A stretch of 64,000 nucleotides of DNA from Kiritimatiellales bacterium (GCA_003246265.1 QKAU01000002.1:84164-148163), one strand, 5' to 3'; shown: positions 12,798-21,983, counted from the first letter of the stretch. Made by a program: numbers and translations. Notes: a model not told the origin generated them from the sequence alone.

Positions 12798-13883
12798 ATG
12801 GAACAGAACAAACGGCTAGGCGATATCTCGTGGCAGGATTTCAAGGCGCTTTCCGTCGTGGAGAAGGGAAGCTACTGCCAGGGGGAACCGATGCACACGC
12901 TGGTGGCGCAGCAGTTTTCCCGCGCGCAGCTGCAGGAGCTGTGCACCCTGGCCACCAGGATCAAGCGCATCTGCAAGCGGCGGGCGGGGGCGAACTTCCT
13001 CAAGACGCTGCTTTCGGACAAGCGGGCGATGCTCTACTTCGCGCAGCCCTCCTCGCGTACCTACCTGTCGTTCAACGCCGCCTGCCAGACGCTGGGGCTC
13101 GACACCATGGACGTGCGGGACACCAAGACCTCCAGCGAGGTGAAGGGGGAGTCCCCCGAGGATACCTTGCGGACCTTCAGCTCCTACGCGGACATGATCA
13201 TCATGCGCCATCCGGTCGGCGGCTTCGCCGAGCGCGTGGCGTGGATGCTGGCACATACCAACCGCGAAATCCCGGTCCTGAACGCCGGCTCCGGGGCCGA
13301 CCAGCATCCGACCCAGGCGTTGTTGGACATCTACACCCTGGAGCGCAGCTTCGAGAAGATCGGGGGCATCGACGGCAAGCACATCGCCTTTGTCGGCGAT
13401 CTGCAGCGCGGGCGCACCGTGCGCTCGCTGGCCTGGCTGCTGACGCTCTACAAGGATATGACCCTGCACTTCGTGGCGCCTGAGCCGCTGCAGATCGGGC
13501 AGGACATCCTCGATCTGCTCGACGCGGCGGGGACCCGCTACGTGGTGACGCAGGATTTCGCGGCGGTGCTGCCCGTGGCCGACGCCATCTACATGACCCG
13601 CATCCAGGACGAGTGGGACGTGGACGGCGAAAGCAGCACGATCGACACCAGCAGTTTCAGCATCGGTGCGGAGCATATGGAGATTATCAAGGAGTCGACG
13701 GTCATCATGCACCCGCTGCCCCGGCGCAAGGAGATCAGCACGGACATCGACAACGATCCGCGGGCGATCTACTGGCGGCAGATGCGCAACGGCATGTGGA
13801 TCCGCGCGGCGCTGATCCTGACCACCTTCGGTCGGCAGGCCGAAGCGCACCAGTACTACGACGACTACAAACCGCAAAATTGA
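12798..13883 (+). CDS. pyrB: Aspartate carbamoyltransferase (long form)
   Basis: 361 residues, about 50 longer than the E. coli catalytic chain. Catalyses carbamoyl phosphate + aspartate to carbamoyl aspartate in pyrimidine synthesis. Carbamoyl-phosphate motif SSRT (85-88), the flexible-loop KGES (116-119) whose Lys reaches a neighbouring active site, HPTQ (170-173) rather than the HPCQ of ornithine enzymes, and a late HPLPR motif all support the ATCase assignment. The extra length is a 30-40 residue N-terminal segment and insertions in the aspartate domain. No pyrI regulatory gene is adjacent. ATG 12798 has GGAGTGGGA upstream. It is followed 69 bases later by a second transcarbamylase. Confidence 0.88.
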   Translation: MEQNKRLGDISWQDFKALSVVEKGSYCQGEPMHTLVAQQFSRAQLQELCTLATRIKRICKRRAGANFLKTLLSDKRAMLYFAQPSSRTYLSFNAACQTLGLDTMDVRDTKTSSEVKGESPEDTLRTFSSYADMIIMRHPVGGFAERVAWMLAHTNREIPVLNAGSGADQHPTQALLDIYTLERSFEKIGGIDGKHIAFVGDLQRGRTVRSLAWLLTLYKDMTLHFVAPEPLQIGQDILDLLDAAGTRYVVTQDFAAVLPVADAIYMTRIQDEWDVDGESSTIDTSSFSIGAEHMEIIKESTVIMHPLPRRKEISTDIDNDPRAIYWRQMRNGMWIRAALILTTFGRQAEAHQYYDDYKPQN

Positions 13884-13952
13884 CAAGGGAAGCGCGAGGC
13901 GCGAAGAATCGCGGCCCATCGCACTTTTATCCGCGTACCACGAGGAAGAACC

Positions 13953-14885
13953 ATGGACCATTTGATTTCATTGAAGGAGTGGAGCCCGGCCATGATCCGG
14001 CAGGTGCTGGACCTGGCGCGCGACGTCAAGGCGCATCCCGGGAAGTACCGCGACGCGATGTCGCGCAAGACGCTGCTCATGATCTTCGAGAAGCCCAGCC
14101 TGCGCACCCGCCTCTCCTTCGAGGCCGGCATGACCCAGATGGGCGGGCACGCCATCTACTACCACACGGGCAATTCGCCGATGGGCAGCGGCAAGGAGAG
14201 CATCAGCGACTCGATCAAGACCGCTTCGCGCTTCGTCGACGCCATCATGGCCCGCCTCTTCAAGCATGCCGACCTGCTTGAAATGGCGAAGCACGCCACG
14301 GTACCGGTCATCAACGCCCTGACGGACGACAGCCACCCCTGCCAGATCCTCGCCGATCTTCAGGCGATCGAGGAGAAGAAGGGTTGCCTGGCAGGGCTCA
14401 AGCTGGCCTACCTCGGCGACGGCTTCAACAACGTGACCCATTCGCTGATGTTCGGCGGCACCAAGATGGGCATGCACGTGAGCGTGGGCGCGCCCGCCGG
14501 CGCCGACTTCTCGCCGCGTCCCGACGTCATGGCCGACTGCGAACGCTTTGCTGCGGAATCGGACGGTTCCCTGTTCGTGACCGACGATCCCGTTGCCGCC
14601 ATCAAGGACGCCGACGTCGTCTACACCGATTCCTGGATGAGTTACCACATCCCCAAGGAGCAGGAGGCGGAGCGGATCGCCAAGTTCATGCCCTACCAGG
14701 TCAACGCCGCGCTCATGGCGCATGCCCGCCCCGACGCCATCTTCATGAACTGCCTGCCAGCCCTGCGCGGGTACGAGCAGACGGCCGAGGTGATCGACGG
14801 ACCGCAGTCGATCGTCTTCGACGAAGCCGAGAACCGCATCCATGTGCAGAAGGCCGTGATCCTGATGCTGTGCGGCGCCGTTTGA
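13953..14885 (+). CDS. argF: Ornithine carbamoyltransferase-like protein with altered substrate motifs
   Basis: 310 residues, the normal OTCase size. Carbamoyl-phosphate sites are present: SLRTR (49-53) in FEKPSLRTRLSFE, and HPCQ (128-131), the OTCase-type form. The ornithine side differs from the textbook enzyme: the D-x-W-x-S-M-G loop reads DSWMSYH (226-232) and HCLP reads NCLP (266-269), although Cys267 and Asp226 are kept. It therefore could make citrulline from ornithine, as the name implies, or act on a modified amine or amino acid. It is the downstream partner of pyrB and is followed closely by two HAD phosphatases. argF is the best family name, with substrate unproven. Confidence 0.82.
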   Translation: MDHLISLKEWSPAMIRQVLDLARDVKAHPGKYRDAMSRKTLLMIFEKPSLRTRLSFEAGMTQMGGHAIYYHTGNSPMGSGKESISDSIKTASRFVDAIMARLFKHADLLEMAKHATVPVINALTDDSHPCQILADLQAIEEKKGCLAGLKLAYLGDGFNNVTHSLMFGGTKMGMHVSVGAPAGADFSPRPDVMADCERFAAESDGSLFVTDDPVAAIKDADVVYTDSWMSYHIPKEQEAERIAKFMPYQVNAALMAHARPDAIFMNCLPALRGYEQTAEVIDGPQSIVFDEAENRIHVQKAVILMLCGAV

Positions 14886-14895
14886 GGATAGGGCA

Positions 14896-15561
14896 ATGCG
14901 GCTGCAGGATTTCAGCGCCTTCGTCCTCGACATGGATGGTACGCTGATCGACTCGGGAAAATACCACGCCCGGGCCTTTGCGGATGCCGTGCTGGAGCTT
15001 TGCGGCTACGCCCTTGCCCCGCACGAGCACCACGAGTTCTTCGCTTCGCATACCGACATCTTTTCGCTGGTGCTCAACAAGCGCCATGGGTTGTCCCTCG
15101 ATCCGGCCGTCGTGCTGGCCAGCAAGCGGCGGCGCATGCAGGAGATCTTCGTGGCGGAGCTGTTCGAAGGAGCCGGCGCCTTCCTGGAACACTGGCACGG
15201 CCGGATCCCCCTGGCGATGGCGACCAACTCGCCTTGGAGTTTTGTCCAGCCGGCCCTGCGGGATGCGGGCATCGGACACTATTTCGAGTGCATCATGACG
15301 GCCGACGAGGTTGTGCATCGCAAGCCGCACCCGGAAATCATCGAGCGGACCGTCCAGCGGCTCGGTGTCGATCCGCTCGCCACCCTGGTGTTCGAAGACC
15401 AGCTGATCGGCATCGAAGCGGCGCGGGCCGCCGGCACCCATGTCGTGGCGGTCGACAACGGACAGCCGGTCGATTTCCCGCCCGAGGTCGTGCTCCGCAC
15501 ATGGAGTGGATGGCTCAACAACCCGGAAATTCCCGATGGAACCCCAACTGCTGGTCTTTGA
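14896..15561 (+). CDS. HAD-superfamily hydrolase, beta-phosphoglucomutase/phosphatase type
   Basis: 221 residues. Class I HAD fold: the nucleophile motif VLDMDGTLIDS (residues 10-20) gives catalytic Asp11 and Asp13, a four-helix cap follows (about 20-90), ATNSP is motif II, HRKPHPE carries the motif III lysine and VFEDQLIGIEAA is motif IV. The cap resembles sugar phosphatases and beta-phosphoglucomutases, but the substrate cannot be read from sequence. ATG 14896 lies ten bases after the argF stop, with GAGGATAGGG as ribosome site. Its 3' end overlaps the start of the next HAD gene by 26 bases, so the two are translationally linked. Confidence 0.85.
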   Translation: MRLQDFSAFVLDMDGTLIDSGKYHARAFADAVLELCGYALAPHEHHEFFASHTDIFSLVLNKRHGLSLDPAVVLASKRRRMQEIFVAELFEGAGAFLEHWHGRIPLAMATNSPWSFVQPALRDAGIGHYFECIMTADEVVHRKPHPEIIERTVQRLGVDPLATLVFEDQLIGIEAARAAGTHVVAVDNGQPVDFPPEVVLRTWSGWLNNPEIPDGTPTAGL

Positions 15562-16171
15562 TCTGGATGGTACGCTGATCGATTCGCGGGCCGACCTGGC
15601 GGCGGCGATCAACCACATGCGTGACCGGTTCGGGCTGGGGCCGCTGGCAATCGAAACGGTGGCTGGCTACATCGGCGACGGGGTCGGAAAGCTGGTGGAG
15701 CGCTCCCTCCAGGGGGCCGCGGTCGATTTCGGCGAGGCCCTGCGCATCAACAAGGCCTACTATCTGGACCACCTGGCCGTCCATACTGTGCTTTACGAAG
15801 GCGTCGCCGCGGGATTGGCGCAGCTTGCCCGGCGCGGACATCGGCTGGCCGTCCTGACCAACAAGCCGGGGGATGCCACCCGCAGCATCCTGGACCATTT
15901 CGGATTGGTGCCGCACTTTGCCGCCATCATTGGCGGAGGTGGTGCCGAAAGGTTGAAGCCCGCCCCCGACGGACTGTTTCGATGCATGGAGGCGGCCGGG
16001 ACCGGGACCGGCAATTCGTGGATGGTCGGCGACCACCATACCGACCTGGCGGCGGCGAAAAATGCCGGGATCCGGTCGGCGTTTGTCCACTATGGCTTTG
16101 GCGATGCCGCGGGCCTGCAAGCCGATGCATATTTTGCTTCGTTTGACGAACTGGTCGGGTACTTTCTCTAG
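15536..16171 (+). CDS. gph: HAD hydrolase, probable phosphoglycolate phosphatase
   Basis: 211 residues. Motif I VFDLDGTLIDS (7-17), motif II VLTNKP, motif III ERLKPAPDG and motif IV VGDHHTDLAAAKNAG match the Gph subgroup of HAD phosphatases, which clear 2-phosphoglycolate (a by-product of DNA-end repair or oxygenase activity). The true start ATG 15536 lies inside the 3' end of the preceding HAD gene in another frame. It ends three bases before queE, so it may be co-transcribed with the queuosine genes. Other small phosphate esters are possible substrates. Confidence 0.8.
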   Translation: MEPQLLVFDLDGTLIDSRADLAAAINHMRDRFGLGPLAIETVAGYIGDGVGKLVERSLQGAAVDFGEALRINKAYYLDHLAVHTVLYEGVAAGLAQLARRGHRLAVLTNKPGDATRSILDHFGLVPHFAAIIGGGGAERLKPAPDGLFRCMEAAGTGTGNSWMVGDHHTDLAAAKNAGIRSAFVHYGFGDAAGLQADAYFASFDELVGYFL

Positions 16172-16174
16172 GCC

Positions 16175-16924
16175 ATGAAGACCTACCTTTCCGAAATTTT
16201 CAGCTCGGTCCAGGGCGAAGGCCCCTACGTGGGGGAGCGCCACCTCTTCGTCCGTTTCTGCGGCTGCCACCGCGACTGCATCTTCTGCGATACCAACACC
16301 GAGCGGACCGAAACCGTGATGGTGGAGAAGGAGGCGGGATCGGGCGTTTTCGAACAGGTCCCCAACCCGCTGACGGTCGAGCAGATGATGGAGCTGGTCC
16401 GTGCGGTCGACGCCAGGAAGAACAACCGCCGCATCTCCCTGACGGGCGGGGCCCCGCTGCTCCAGGCCCACTACCTCAGGGAACTGCTTCCCCACCTGTG
16501 CGGCGACGACTACAGCATCTATCTCGAAACGGCCGGCGACCTGCCGCACCAGCTCAAGTCGATCATCGAATGGATCGATATCGTGGCCATGGATGTCAAG
16601 CTATCGAGCGTTACCCACGAAAAGCCCACCTTTCCCGCCCATTGGCAGTTCCTCCAAACCTGTCGCGACTGGGAAGTGGACGTTTTCGTGAAGATGGTCT
16701 TGTCCGCGGAAACCCACGAAGGCGAGCTGATGGAGGCCGCCCAGGGAATCAAGAAGGCGGGCGGCGAGAATACGCTGGTCGTGCTCCAGCCGATGACCAG
16801 GGCGGCGCGGACCGATGCCGTCCCGAGCCCCCTGCAGCTGCTCCGCTGGCAGGACAAGGTCGCCAAGCTGCTGCCCAACGTGCGCGTCATTCCCCAAACC
16901 CACAAGATGATGGATATGCTCTGA
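16175..16924 (+). CDS. queE: 7-carboxy-7-deazaguanine synthase
   Basis: 249 residues. Radical-SAM enzyme that contracts 6-carboxytetrahydropterin to 7-carboxy-7-deazaguanine in queuosine synthesis. Family start [14 protein letters not shown] (7-20), with the 4Fe-4S ligands as C31-x3-C35-x2-C38 in [10 protein letters not shown]. One oddity: the SAM-binding GGE motif reads TGGAPLLQ (90-97), with Ala93 where Glu is usual. The rest of the fold is intact, and its place directly ahead of queC (one base gap) and queD leaves little doubt of the role. Confidence 0.92.
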   Translation: MKTYLSEIFSSVQGEGPYVGERHLFVRFCGCHRDCIFCDTNTERTETVMVEKEAGSGVFEQVPNPLTVEQMMELVRAVDARKNNRRISLTGGAPLLQAHYLRELLPHLCGDDYSIYLETAGDLPHQLKSIIEWIDIVAMDVKLSSVTHEKPTFPAHWQFLQTCRDWEVDVFVKMVLSAETHEGELMEAAQGIKKAGGENTLVVLQPMTRAARTDAVPSPLQLLRWQDKVAKLLPNVRVIPQTHKMMDML

Positions 16925-16925
16925 T

Positions 16926-17621
16926 ATGGCCGGCGATGCAAAGAAAGCGGTGGTGCTACTGAGCGGCGGGCTCGATTCCGCGACCGCGCTCGCGATCGCC
17001 AGGCGGGAAGGGTTCGAACCCTACGCCCTGTCATTCCACTATGGCCAGCGTCATGCCGTCGAACTTGAATGCGCGGTGGAGCAGGCCCGCTCGTTGGCCC
17101 GGGAGCACCGGATCGTAGAGATCGACCTGCGGGCATTCGGCGGATCGGCGCTCACCGCCGAGATCGAGGTGCCCAAGCACGACGATGTCGGCGAACTCAC
17201 CGACGAGATTCCAGTGACCTACGTGCCCGCGCGCAACACCATTTTCCTCTCCTACGCCCTGGCCTGGGCGGAAGTGCTCGGGGCGAACGACATCTTCATC
17301 GGCGTCAACGCCCTCGACTACAGCGGCTATCCCGATTGCCGCCCCGAGTTTATCGAAGCCTTCGAGAGGGTGGCCAATCTCGCCACCGTTGCCGGCGTGA
17401 AGGGAAGCACGCTTTCGATCCACGCCCCGCTGATCCATATGAGCAAGGCGGAAATCATCCGTTGCGGGCTGGATTTGGGAGTCGATTACGCCAAAACTAC
17501 AAGTTGCTACGATCCCGCCCCCGATGGGCGCGCCTGCGGGCGATGCGACTCCTGCCTGCTGCGCAGGAAGGGGTTCCGGGATGCGGGGGCGGAGGATCCG
17601 CGCCGCTACATGGAGGTTTGA
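16926..17621 (+). CDS. queC: 7-cyano-7-deazaguanine synthase
   Basis: 231 residues. ATP-dependent enzyme that turns 7-carboxy-7-deazaguanine plus ammonia into preQ0. The PP-loop [12 protein letters not shown] is at 11-22, YGQRHAVEL follows, and a C-terminal zinc site uses Cys in [20 protein letters not shown]. The start ATG overlaps nothing but is only one base from the queE stop, and queD starts three bases after this stop, so queE-queC-queD is one translational unit. Confidence 0.97.
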   Translation: MAGDAKKAVVLLSGGLDSATALAIARREGFEPYALSFHYGQRHAVELECAVEQARSLAREHRIVEIDLRAFGGSALTAEIEVPKHDDVGELTDEIPVTYVPARNTIFLSYALAWAEVLGANDIFIGVNALDYSGYPDCRPEFIEAFERVANLATVAGVKGSTLSIHAPLIHMSKAEIIRCGLDLGVDYAKTTSCYDPAPDGRACGRCDSCLLRRKGFRDAGAEDPRRYMEV

Positions 17622-17624
17622 CCG

Positions 17625-17990
17625 ATGCCGAAGATGAGGATCTACAAGGAGTTCAAGTTCGATTCCGCCCACTGGCTGCCCCACGTGCCGCCGACGCACA
17701 AGTGCGCCAACATGCATGGCCACACCTACATCGTGGAGATCCACATCGAGGACGAACTCCATCCCACGCTGGGCTGGGTGCTGGACTACAACGATCTCCG
17801 CAGGATTGTCGAACCGCTTATCGACCGGCTCGACCACAAGGTGCTCAACGAGATCGAGGGGTTGGAGAATCCCACGGCGGAGCACCTGGCCCTCTGGCTG
17901 TGGGGTGCCATCAAGCCTTCCCTGCCGCAGCTCTGCCAGGTTGTCGTGAAGGAAAACCCCTCCAACGTCTGCATCTATTCGGGCGGGTAG
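17625..17990 (+). CDS. queD: 6-carboxy-5,6,7,8-tetrahydropterin synthase
   Basis: 121 residues, normal for QueD, a 6-pyruvoyl-tetrahydropterin synthase homologue that converts dihydroneopterin triphosphate to 6-carboxytetrahydropterin. The first zinc-binding His is in DSAHWLPH (14-21), and CANMHGHTY (27-35) supplies the catalytic Cys and the other zinc His residues. The C-terminal VVVKENPSNVCIYSG carries the pterin-anchoring Glu. Last gene of the queECD run. 120 bases separate its stop from the stop of the convergent queF; no clear terminator was seen there. Confidence 0.95.
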   Translation: MPKMRIYKEFKFDSAHWLPHVPPTHKCANMHGHTYIVEIHIEDELHPTLGWVLDYNDLRRIVEPLIDRLDHKVLNEIEGLENPTAEHLALWLWGAIKPSLPQLCQVVVKENPSNVCIYSGG

Positions 17991-18110
17991 GCACAGGCCA
18001 TCCGTATTCGAGGAAGGGACGAGCCACCGGGCCGTCCGTTCGGATGATCGGTCATTCCTGATTTCGGCACGCTCGGCGATCGCGCCCTACCGTGCCGGTC
18101 GAACCCTGCC

Positions 18111-18527
18111 TCACGCTTCTGACGAATCGATCTTGACCGAAGAAGTGATGCCGCCGCGGGCGGTGAAGTTTCCGTTGACGACGAGTCGGCGAGGCTTGAG
18201 CGTTGCGGACAGGTCGGAATAGATGCGGTTGACGATCTCTTCGTAGAAGGTTCCGGTCTGACGGAACGAGAAGAGGTAGAGCTTGAGCGACTTGCTCTCC
18301 ACGCACAACGCCTCGGGGATGTATTCGATCAGGATCGTGGCGAAGTCCGGTTGGCCGGTGATGGGGCAGAGCGAAGTGAACTCCGAGGTCTGGAAGGTGA
18401 TCCAGTAGTTGCGCTGGCGGTTGGCGTTTTCGAAGGTTTCGAGCTTCGCCTCGCCAGGTGAGGCGGGATAGCTGGTCTCGCCCTTCTTCAGCAGGGTCAG
18501 TCCGTCGTGCCGGTGCTCGTCGCTCAT
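18111..18527 (-). CDS. queF: NADPH-dependent 7-cyano-7-deazaguanine reductase
   Basis: 138 residues, the short single-module QueF. Reduces the nitrile of preQ0 to the aminomethyl of preQ1. Catalytic Cys54 and Asp61 lie in SLCPITGQPDFA (52-63); ESKSLKLYLFSFR is the QueF family motif that contacts NADPH and substrate. The ATG at 18527 has GAGGAA just upstream; a longer ORF start at 18584 lacks homologous residues. It faces the queECD run, so preQ1 synthesis is complete here except for GTP cyclohydrolase. tgt and queA are not in the window. Confidence 0.96.
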   Translation of the reverse strand: MSDEHRHDGLTLLKKGETSYPASPGEAKLETFENANRQRNYWITFQTSEFTSLCPITGQPDFATILIEYIPEALCVESKSLKLYLFSFRQTGTFYEEIVNRIYSDLSATLKPRRLVVNGNFTARGGITSSVKIDSSEA

Positions 18528-18691
18528 GGTTGGTTCCTCGTTGTCAAAGGTCCGGCATCTTATCGGCCGGCGGGAAATGGGCAAGCCCGATGTTCAACGC
18601 CGCCGCGCCTGGACTGTCCATCGCCGAGGCTATGCAAGGTTGACCCCGCGGATCGCTTCGGGTCTACTTGGAGACGGATCGAAAGGAACGC

Positions 18692-19483
18692 ATGCACTAC
18701 AACGAACCCCGGAATATCGGAGGCATGGTCGGGATAACGCCCGCCGTACGCTTCCTGCTGGTCCTGAACATAGCGGTTTTCGTGCTGGAGTCCTGGTTCC
18801 ATGTCCCACTGGGTAATACATTCGCCCTGCCCGCCGCCTGGTGGCAACACTTCTCCTTCGGCAAGCTCTTCACCTACATGTTCGTCCATGCTAGCTTCTC
18901 CCATCTCTTCATGAACATGCTGGGCCTCTTCTTCATCGGCCCGGCCGTGGAGCAGACGATCGGCTCCTACCGCTTTTTCGTCCTGTACTATTTGAGCGGC
19001 ATCCTGGGCGGGCTGGGTTGGTCGCTGCTGGCGAAATCAGGCTGCTGCGTCGGTGCTTCCGGAGCCTTCATGGGCATCCTGGGCGCCTTCGGGGCCCTCT
19101 ATCCGAACGCGCAGCTGCTCCTCTGGTTCGTCCTTCCCATCCGGGCGTGGGTGCTTGTCCTGATCCTGGCCGCATGGGAGCTGCACGAGACGATCGGCGA
19201 ACCGCTGATTGGCGGCATCGCGAACGCGGCCCATCTTTTTGGCGGCATCGCCGGCTTCTGCTACGCCTTCTCGCTGAAGCATCCGCATGTCGTCGCCGAG
19301 CTGCGGCAGCGGTTGGGCCTGGCCAAGGCGGCAGGATCCCGGCGCGCTCCGGGAACGGGTGCCCGCTCCCAAACCCTTTCGCCCGAGGAGGTGGACCGCA
19401 TCCTCGACAAGATCGGCAGGCAGGGGATGGGCGCCCTGACCCCGCGCGAGCGCGAACTGCTGAAGAAAGCGACCAGAGGGTAG
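18692..19483 (+). CDS. Rhomboid family intramembrane serine protease
   Basis: 263 residues with six predicted membrane helices (about 20-195). The signature residues are visible: HASFSHLFMN (HxxxN oxyanion side), the nucleophile in GASGAFMG, and the His partner in NAAHLFGGIAG. A soluble C-terminal tail includes SPEEVDRILDKIGRQG and LTPRERELLKKA, a short helical motif often found on rhomboids of Bacteroidota and PVC bacteria. ATG 18692 is preferred because of the AAAGGAA ribosome site; a TTG at 18668 is weaker. It should cleave membrane proteins within the bilayer; substrate unknown. Convergent with the regulator at 19611. Confidence 0.93.
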   Translation: MHYNEPRNIGGMVGITPAVRFLLVLNIAVFVLESWFHVPLGNTFALPAAWWQHFSFGKLFTYMFVHASFSHLFMNMLGLFFIGPAVEQTIGSYRFFVLYYLSGILGGLGWSLLAKSGCCVGASGAFMGILGAFGALYPNAQLLLWFVLPIRAWVLVLILAAWELHETIGEPLIGGIANAAHLFGGIAGFCYAFSLKHPHVVAELRQRLGLAKAAGSRRAPGTGARSQTLSPEEVDRILDKIGRQGMGALTPRERELLKKATRG

Positions 19484-19610
19484 GGGGGGCTCGCCGAGCG
19501 CGCCGCAAACGGTTCGACGAACTTTTCGCTGTTGCGCCCTCATCCGGTCGCGCAGTGCAGCGACGGTCGAGTGCATTGCAAAATACGTGCATGCCGGGTC
19601 GGGTATTGCC

Positions 19611-21983
19611 CTATCCTAGGCACGTGATGGGATTATGTTCCAATGCGCCTCGCTGGTTCCGGAACACGCGGGGGGTTGCTTTGCAGTGTTCTCGGAAAGC
19701 GCGGCAGAAATGGTTGGTCTGCCTGAAGCCGCACTGTTCAGCGATTTCGTTGATGCGCATGGACGAATAGATGAGCAATTCCTCCGCATGGAGGAGCCGG
19801 GTTTCGAGGAGGTAGCGGCGAGGCGTGGTGCGTAGATGACGCTTGAACCGCATTTCCAGCAGGCGCCGCCCGATTCCGGCAACCTCGGCAAGATCATCAA
19901 CGGTGATGGCATCCTGAAAATGGGTTTCAATGAATTCGACGGCGCGTCCCAGTTCGGGATCGTCCGACGCAATGCCGGCGGTGGACCCGCGCTCGCGCAC
20001 CATTTGCGCGGGGAAAATTCTTTCTGCCACCGGCCGTTCCTTTCGGATGTAGGCGATAAAGTTCTTAAGAGTATGGGCTCCGATGCGCGGAAATCCTATG
20101 TCGATACTGCTTAGGGCAGGTCGGGCAAGACGACAATAGCCAGGGCTGTTGTCAACGCCAAGAATAGCGATTTCCCGCGGCACCTTGATGCCATGATTCT
20201 GGCACATCAACAGGATCTGGGTTGCCATCTGGTCGTTGAAGCAGAACAGGGCGATGGGCTTTGGCAGTTCCTTCAACCAGTCAATCATGGGACGGGAATC
20301 GGTGTCCATGAAGTAGGTGTGAATGCAAGTCCCATGCAGTCCGGCATGGTGGATCGCAGCGCGAAACCCGGCTTGGCGGTCGCGGCTTCGGCGGTCGGAA
20401 AGTCCGAGCTTCCGTTCGCGCGGGGTCACCGGCTTGATGTCGAAATAGGCACAGTAGGCGAAATTGCGGTGTCCCTTTCGCAGGAAATGACGACCGGCGA
20501 GAAGCCCAACGTCGATTTCGTCCACCTGCATGCTTATCGCACCGGGAAGGTTTTGTTCGTAGGCATGATACAGGACGGGGGTCTGGGGATTTGCGTTGTC
20601 GGGTATCTCGTCGCCGGATACGACGATAGCGCCATCATACCAATAGAGTTGCGTCCACGAAGCGAAACGGGCGCGGTCATGCAGGATGAGGTTTATGGAT
20701 GGATCGGTCTGTGCATACGCGGTTGCCCCCTCCATGAAGTCGCGCGAAGCCTGCCATTGGAACGAAGAGAGCATTCCGATCTGGATGATATCGGTTTTGT
20801 TGGTGCCCGGGTTGCGAACGGGCGCGGCTCCTCCCATGAAATAATTCCGGTATTCGGCGGGGGTGCATCCCTCGAACCTCCTAAAATTCCGGTAAACGCT
20901 GTGATGGCTCATACCGAGTGTGGAGCAGATGTCCTCGATGGGAGCCCGGCGGACACGGAGTTCCTTCAGGCAGTGTTCGTGCCGCACGGCGATCAGTTCC
21001 TCCTGCGGCGTCCTGCCCCGATGTTTCCTGAAGAGGATTTCTAGATGTCGTTGGCCCAAGCGGGATGCGCGCACGACATCGGCCACCGATGCGCCCAGAT
21101 GGGCATGGTCGTTGATGTATCTGACCGCCCGCACAAGCCGTTCGTCTACGGTGGTTGAAAAGTGGCCGGTCGATTCCCTCTGGATGGTTTTGAAAACCGG
21201 AACGATGGTATGAGGCTTATTCGGCATGGTGCCTTCAAGCATCTGCTCAAGCATGGAAAGCCCCTGGTAGGCCAGACCCGGCAGGTCGATATCGACCGTT
21301 GAAATGGAGGGATGGGAAAGGTTGCAGACCAGCTGGTCGTTGTCGACCCCCACGATGGCTATCTCATGCGGCACCTGCAACCGAAGCAGAGAACAGGCCT
21401 GTAGAACCTCCAAAGCCGCTGAATCGTTGAAGGTAAAAATTCCTGCCGGGCGGGACAAGTGTTCCATCCAGGATAGAATATCCTTTGCCGTTCCAAGGGT
21501 ATGGCATTGCACGCTCGTTCCGGCATCCTGTATTCCCCGTTCCTCGAGCCCCTGGATAAATCCGCGCAGGCGCGCCTTGCTTCTCCTCCCGGAGTCCGAC
21601 TGCGGTTCCGCCGGATAATCGCAGTAGCCGAAGCAGGCCATTCCGCGGTTCCACAGGAGTTCCGCAGCCAGCCGACCGATGCTTTCCGTGTCGGTGCTGA
21701 TGCAGATTTCGTCGGATCGTGGTTCCGAGAGGTCAAGATGAACGACCGGTTGATCGGATATGTAGGGAAGAATCCATGGTGACCGTCCAGAGAGTAGAAA
21801 GGCATCGAACTGCCGGGTAAGGCGATCCGGATCCTCCAGTCCCTTGCATAGCAGCACGGGGTCGATTCGACGGTCCCGCTCTTCGATATACCGGACGCAA
21901 CCGTTTACCGTATCCCTTCCATATCCCAACTGCGGGTCGGTAGCCACGGCAACGCTCCATCGCTTTTTGGGAGATTCACTCAT
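19611..21983 (-). CDS. Double-headed XylR-type regulator (sensor-AraC-sensor-AraC fusion)
   Basis: 790 residues from ATG 21983 (796 if ATG 22001 is used; numbers below count from 22001). Two complete XylR-type regulators sit head to tail: a LacI/periplasmic-binding-type sensor (about 13-275), an AraC HTH domain (285-388), a second sensor (403-672) and a second AraC HTH (681-784). Parallel landmarks prove the duplication: FNDSAALEVLQ then AIVGVDND at 191-222, and FNDQMATQIL then AILGVDNS at 588-619. The second HTH keeps the canonical INEIAEQCGF and TPRVFR; the first is more diverged (IEDICSTLGM, TPAEYR). XylR-like proteins normally have one unit of about 390 residues. It is divergent from the secreted protein gene at 22108 and likely controls it and the GH3 gene. 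A promoter that would start transcription near 22001 favours the 21983 start. Confidence 0.93.
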   Translation of the reverse strand: MSESPKKRWSVAVATDPQLGYGRDTVNGCVRYIEERDRRIDPVLLCKGLEDPDRLTRQFDAFLLSGRSPWILPYISDQPVVHLDLSEPRSDEICISTDTESIGRLAAELLWNRGMACFGYCDYPAEPQSDSGRRSKARLRGFIQGLEERGIQDAGTSVQCHTLGTAKDILSWMEHLSRPAGIFTFNDSAALEVLQACSLLRLQVPHEIAIVGVDNDQLVCNLSHPSISTVDIDLPGLAYQGLSMLEQMLEGTMPNKPHTIVPVFKTIQRESTGHFSTTVDERLVRAVRYINDHAHLGASVADVVRASRLGQRHLEILFRKHRGRTPQEELIAVRHEHCLKELRVRRAPIEDICSTLGMSHHSVYRNFRRFEGCTPAEYRNYFMGGAAPVRNPGTNKTDIIQIGMLSSFQWQASRDFMEGATAYAQTDPSINLILHDRARFASWTQLYWYDGAIVVSGDEIPDNANPQTPVLYHAYEQNLPGAISMQVDEIDVGLLAGRHFLRKGHRNFAYCAYFDIKPVTPRERKLGLSDRRSRDRQAGFRAAIHHAGLHGTCIHTYFMDTDSRPMIDWLKELPKPIALFCFNDQMATQILLMCQNHGIKVPREIAILGVDNSPGYCRLARPALSSIDIGFPRIGAHTLKNFIAYIRKERPVAERIFPAQMVRERGSTAGIASDDPELGRAVEFIETHFQDAITVDDLAEVAGIGRRLLEMRFKRHLRTTPRRYLLETRLLHAEELLIYSSMRINEIAEQCGFRQTNHFCRAFREHCKATPRVFRNQRGALEHNPITCLG

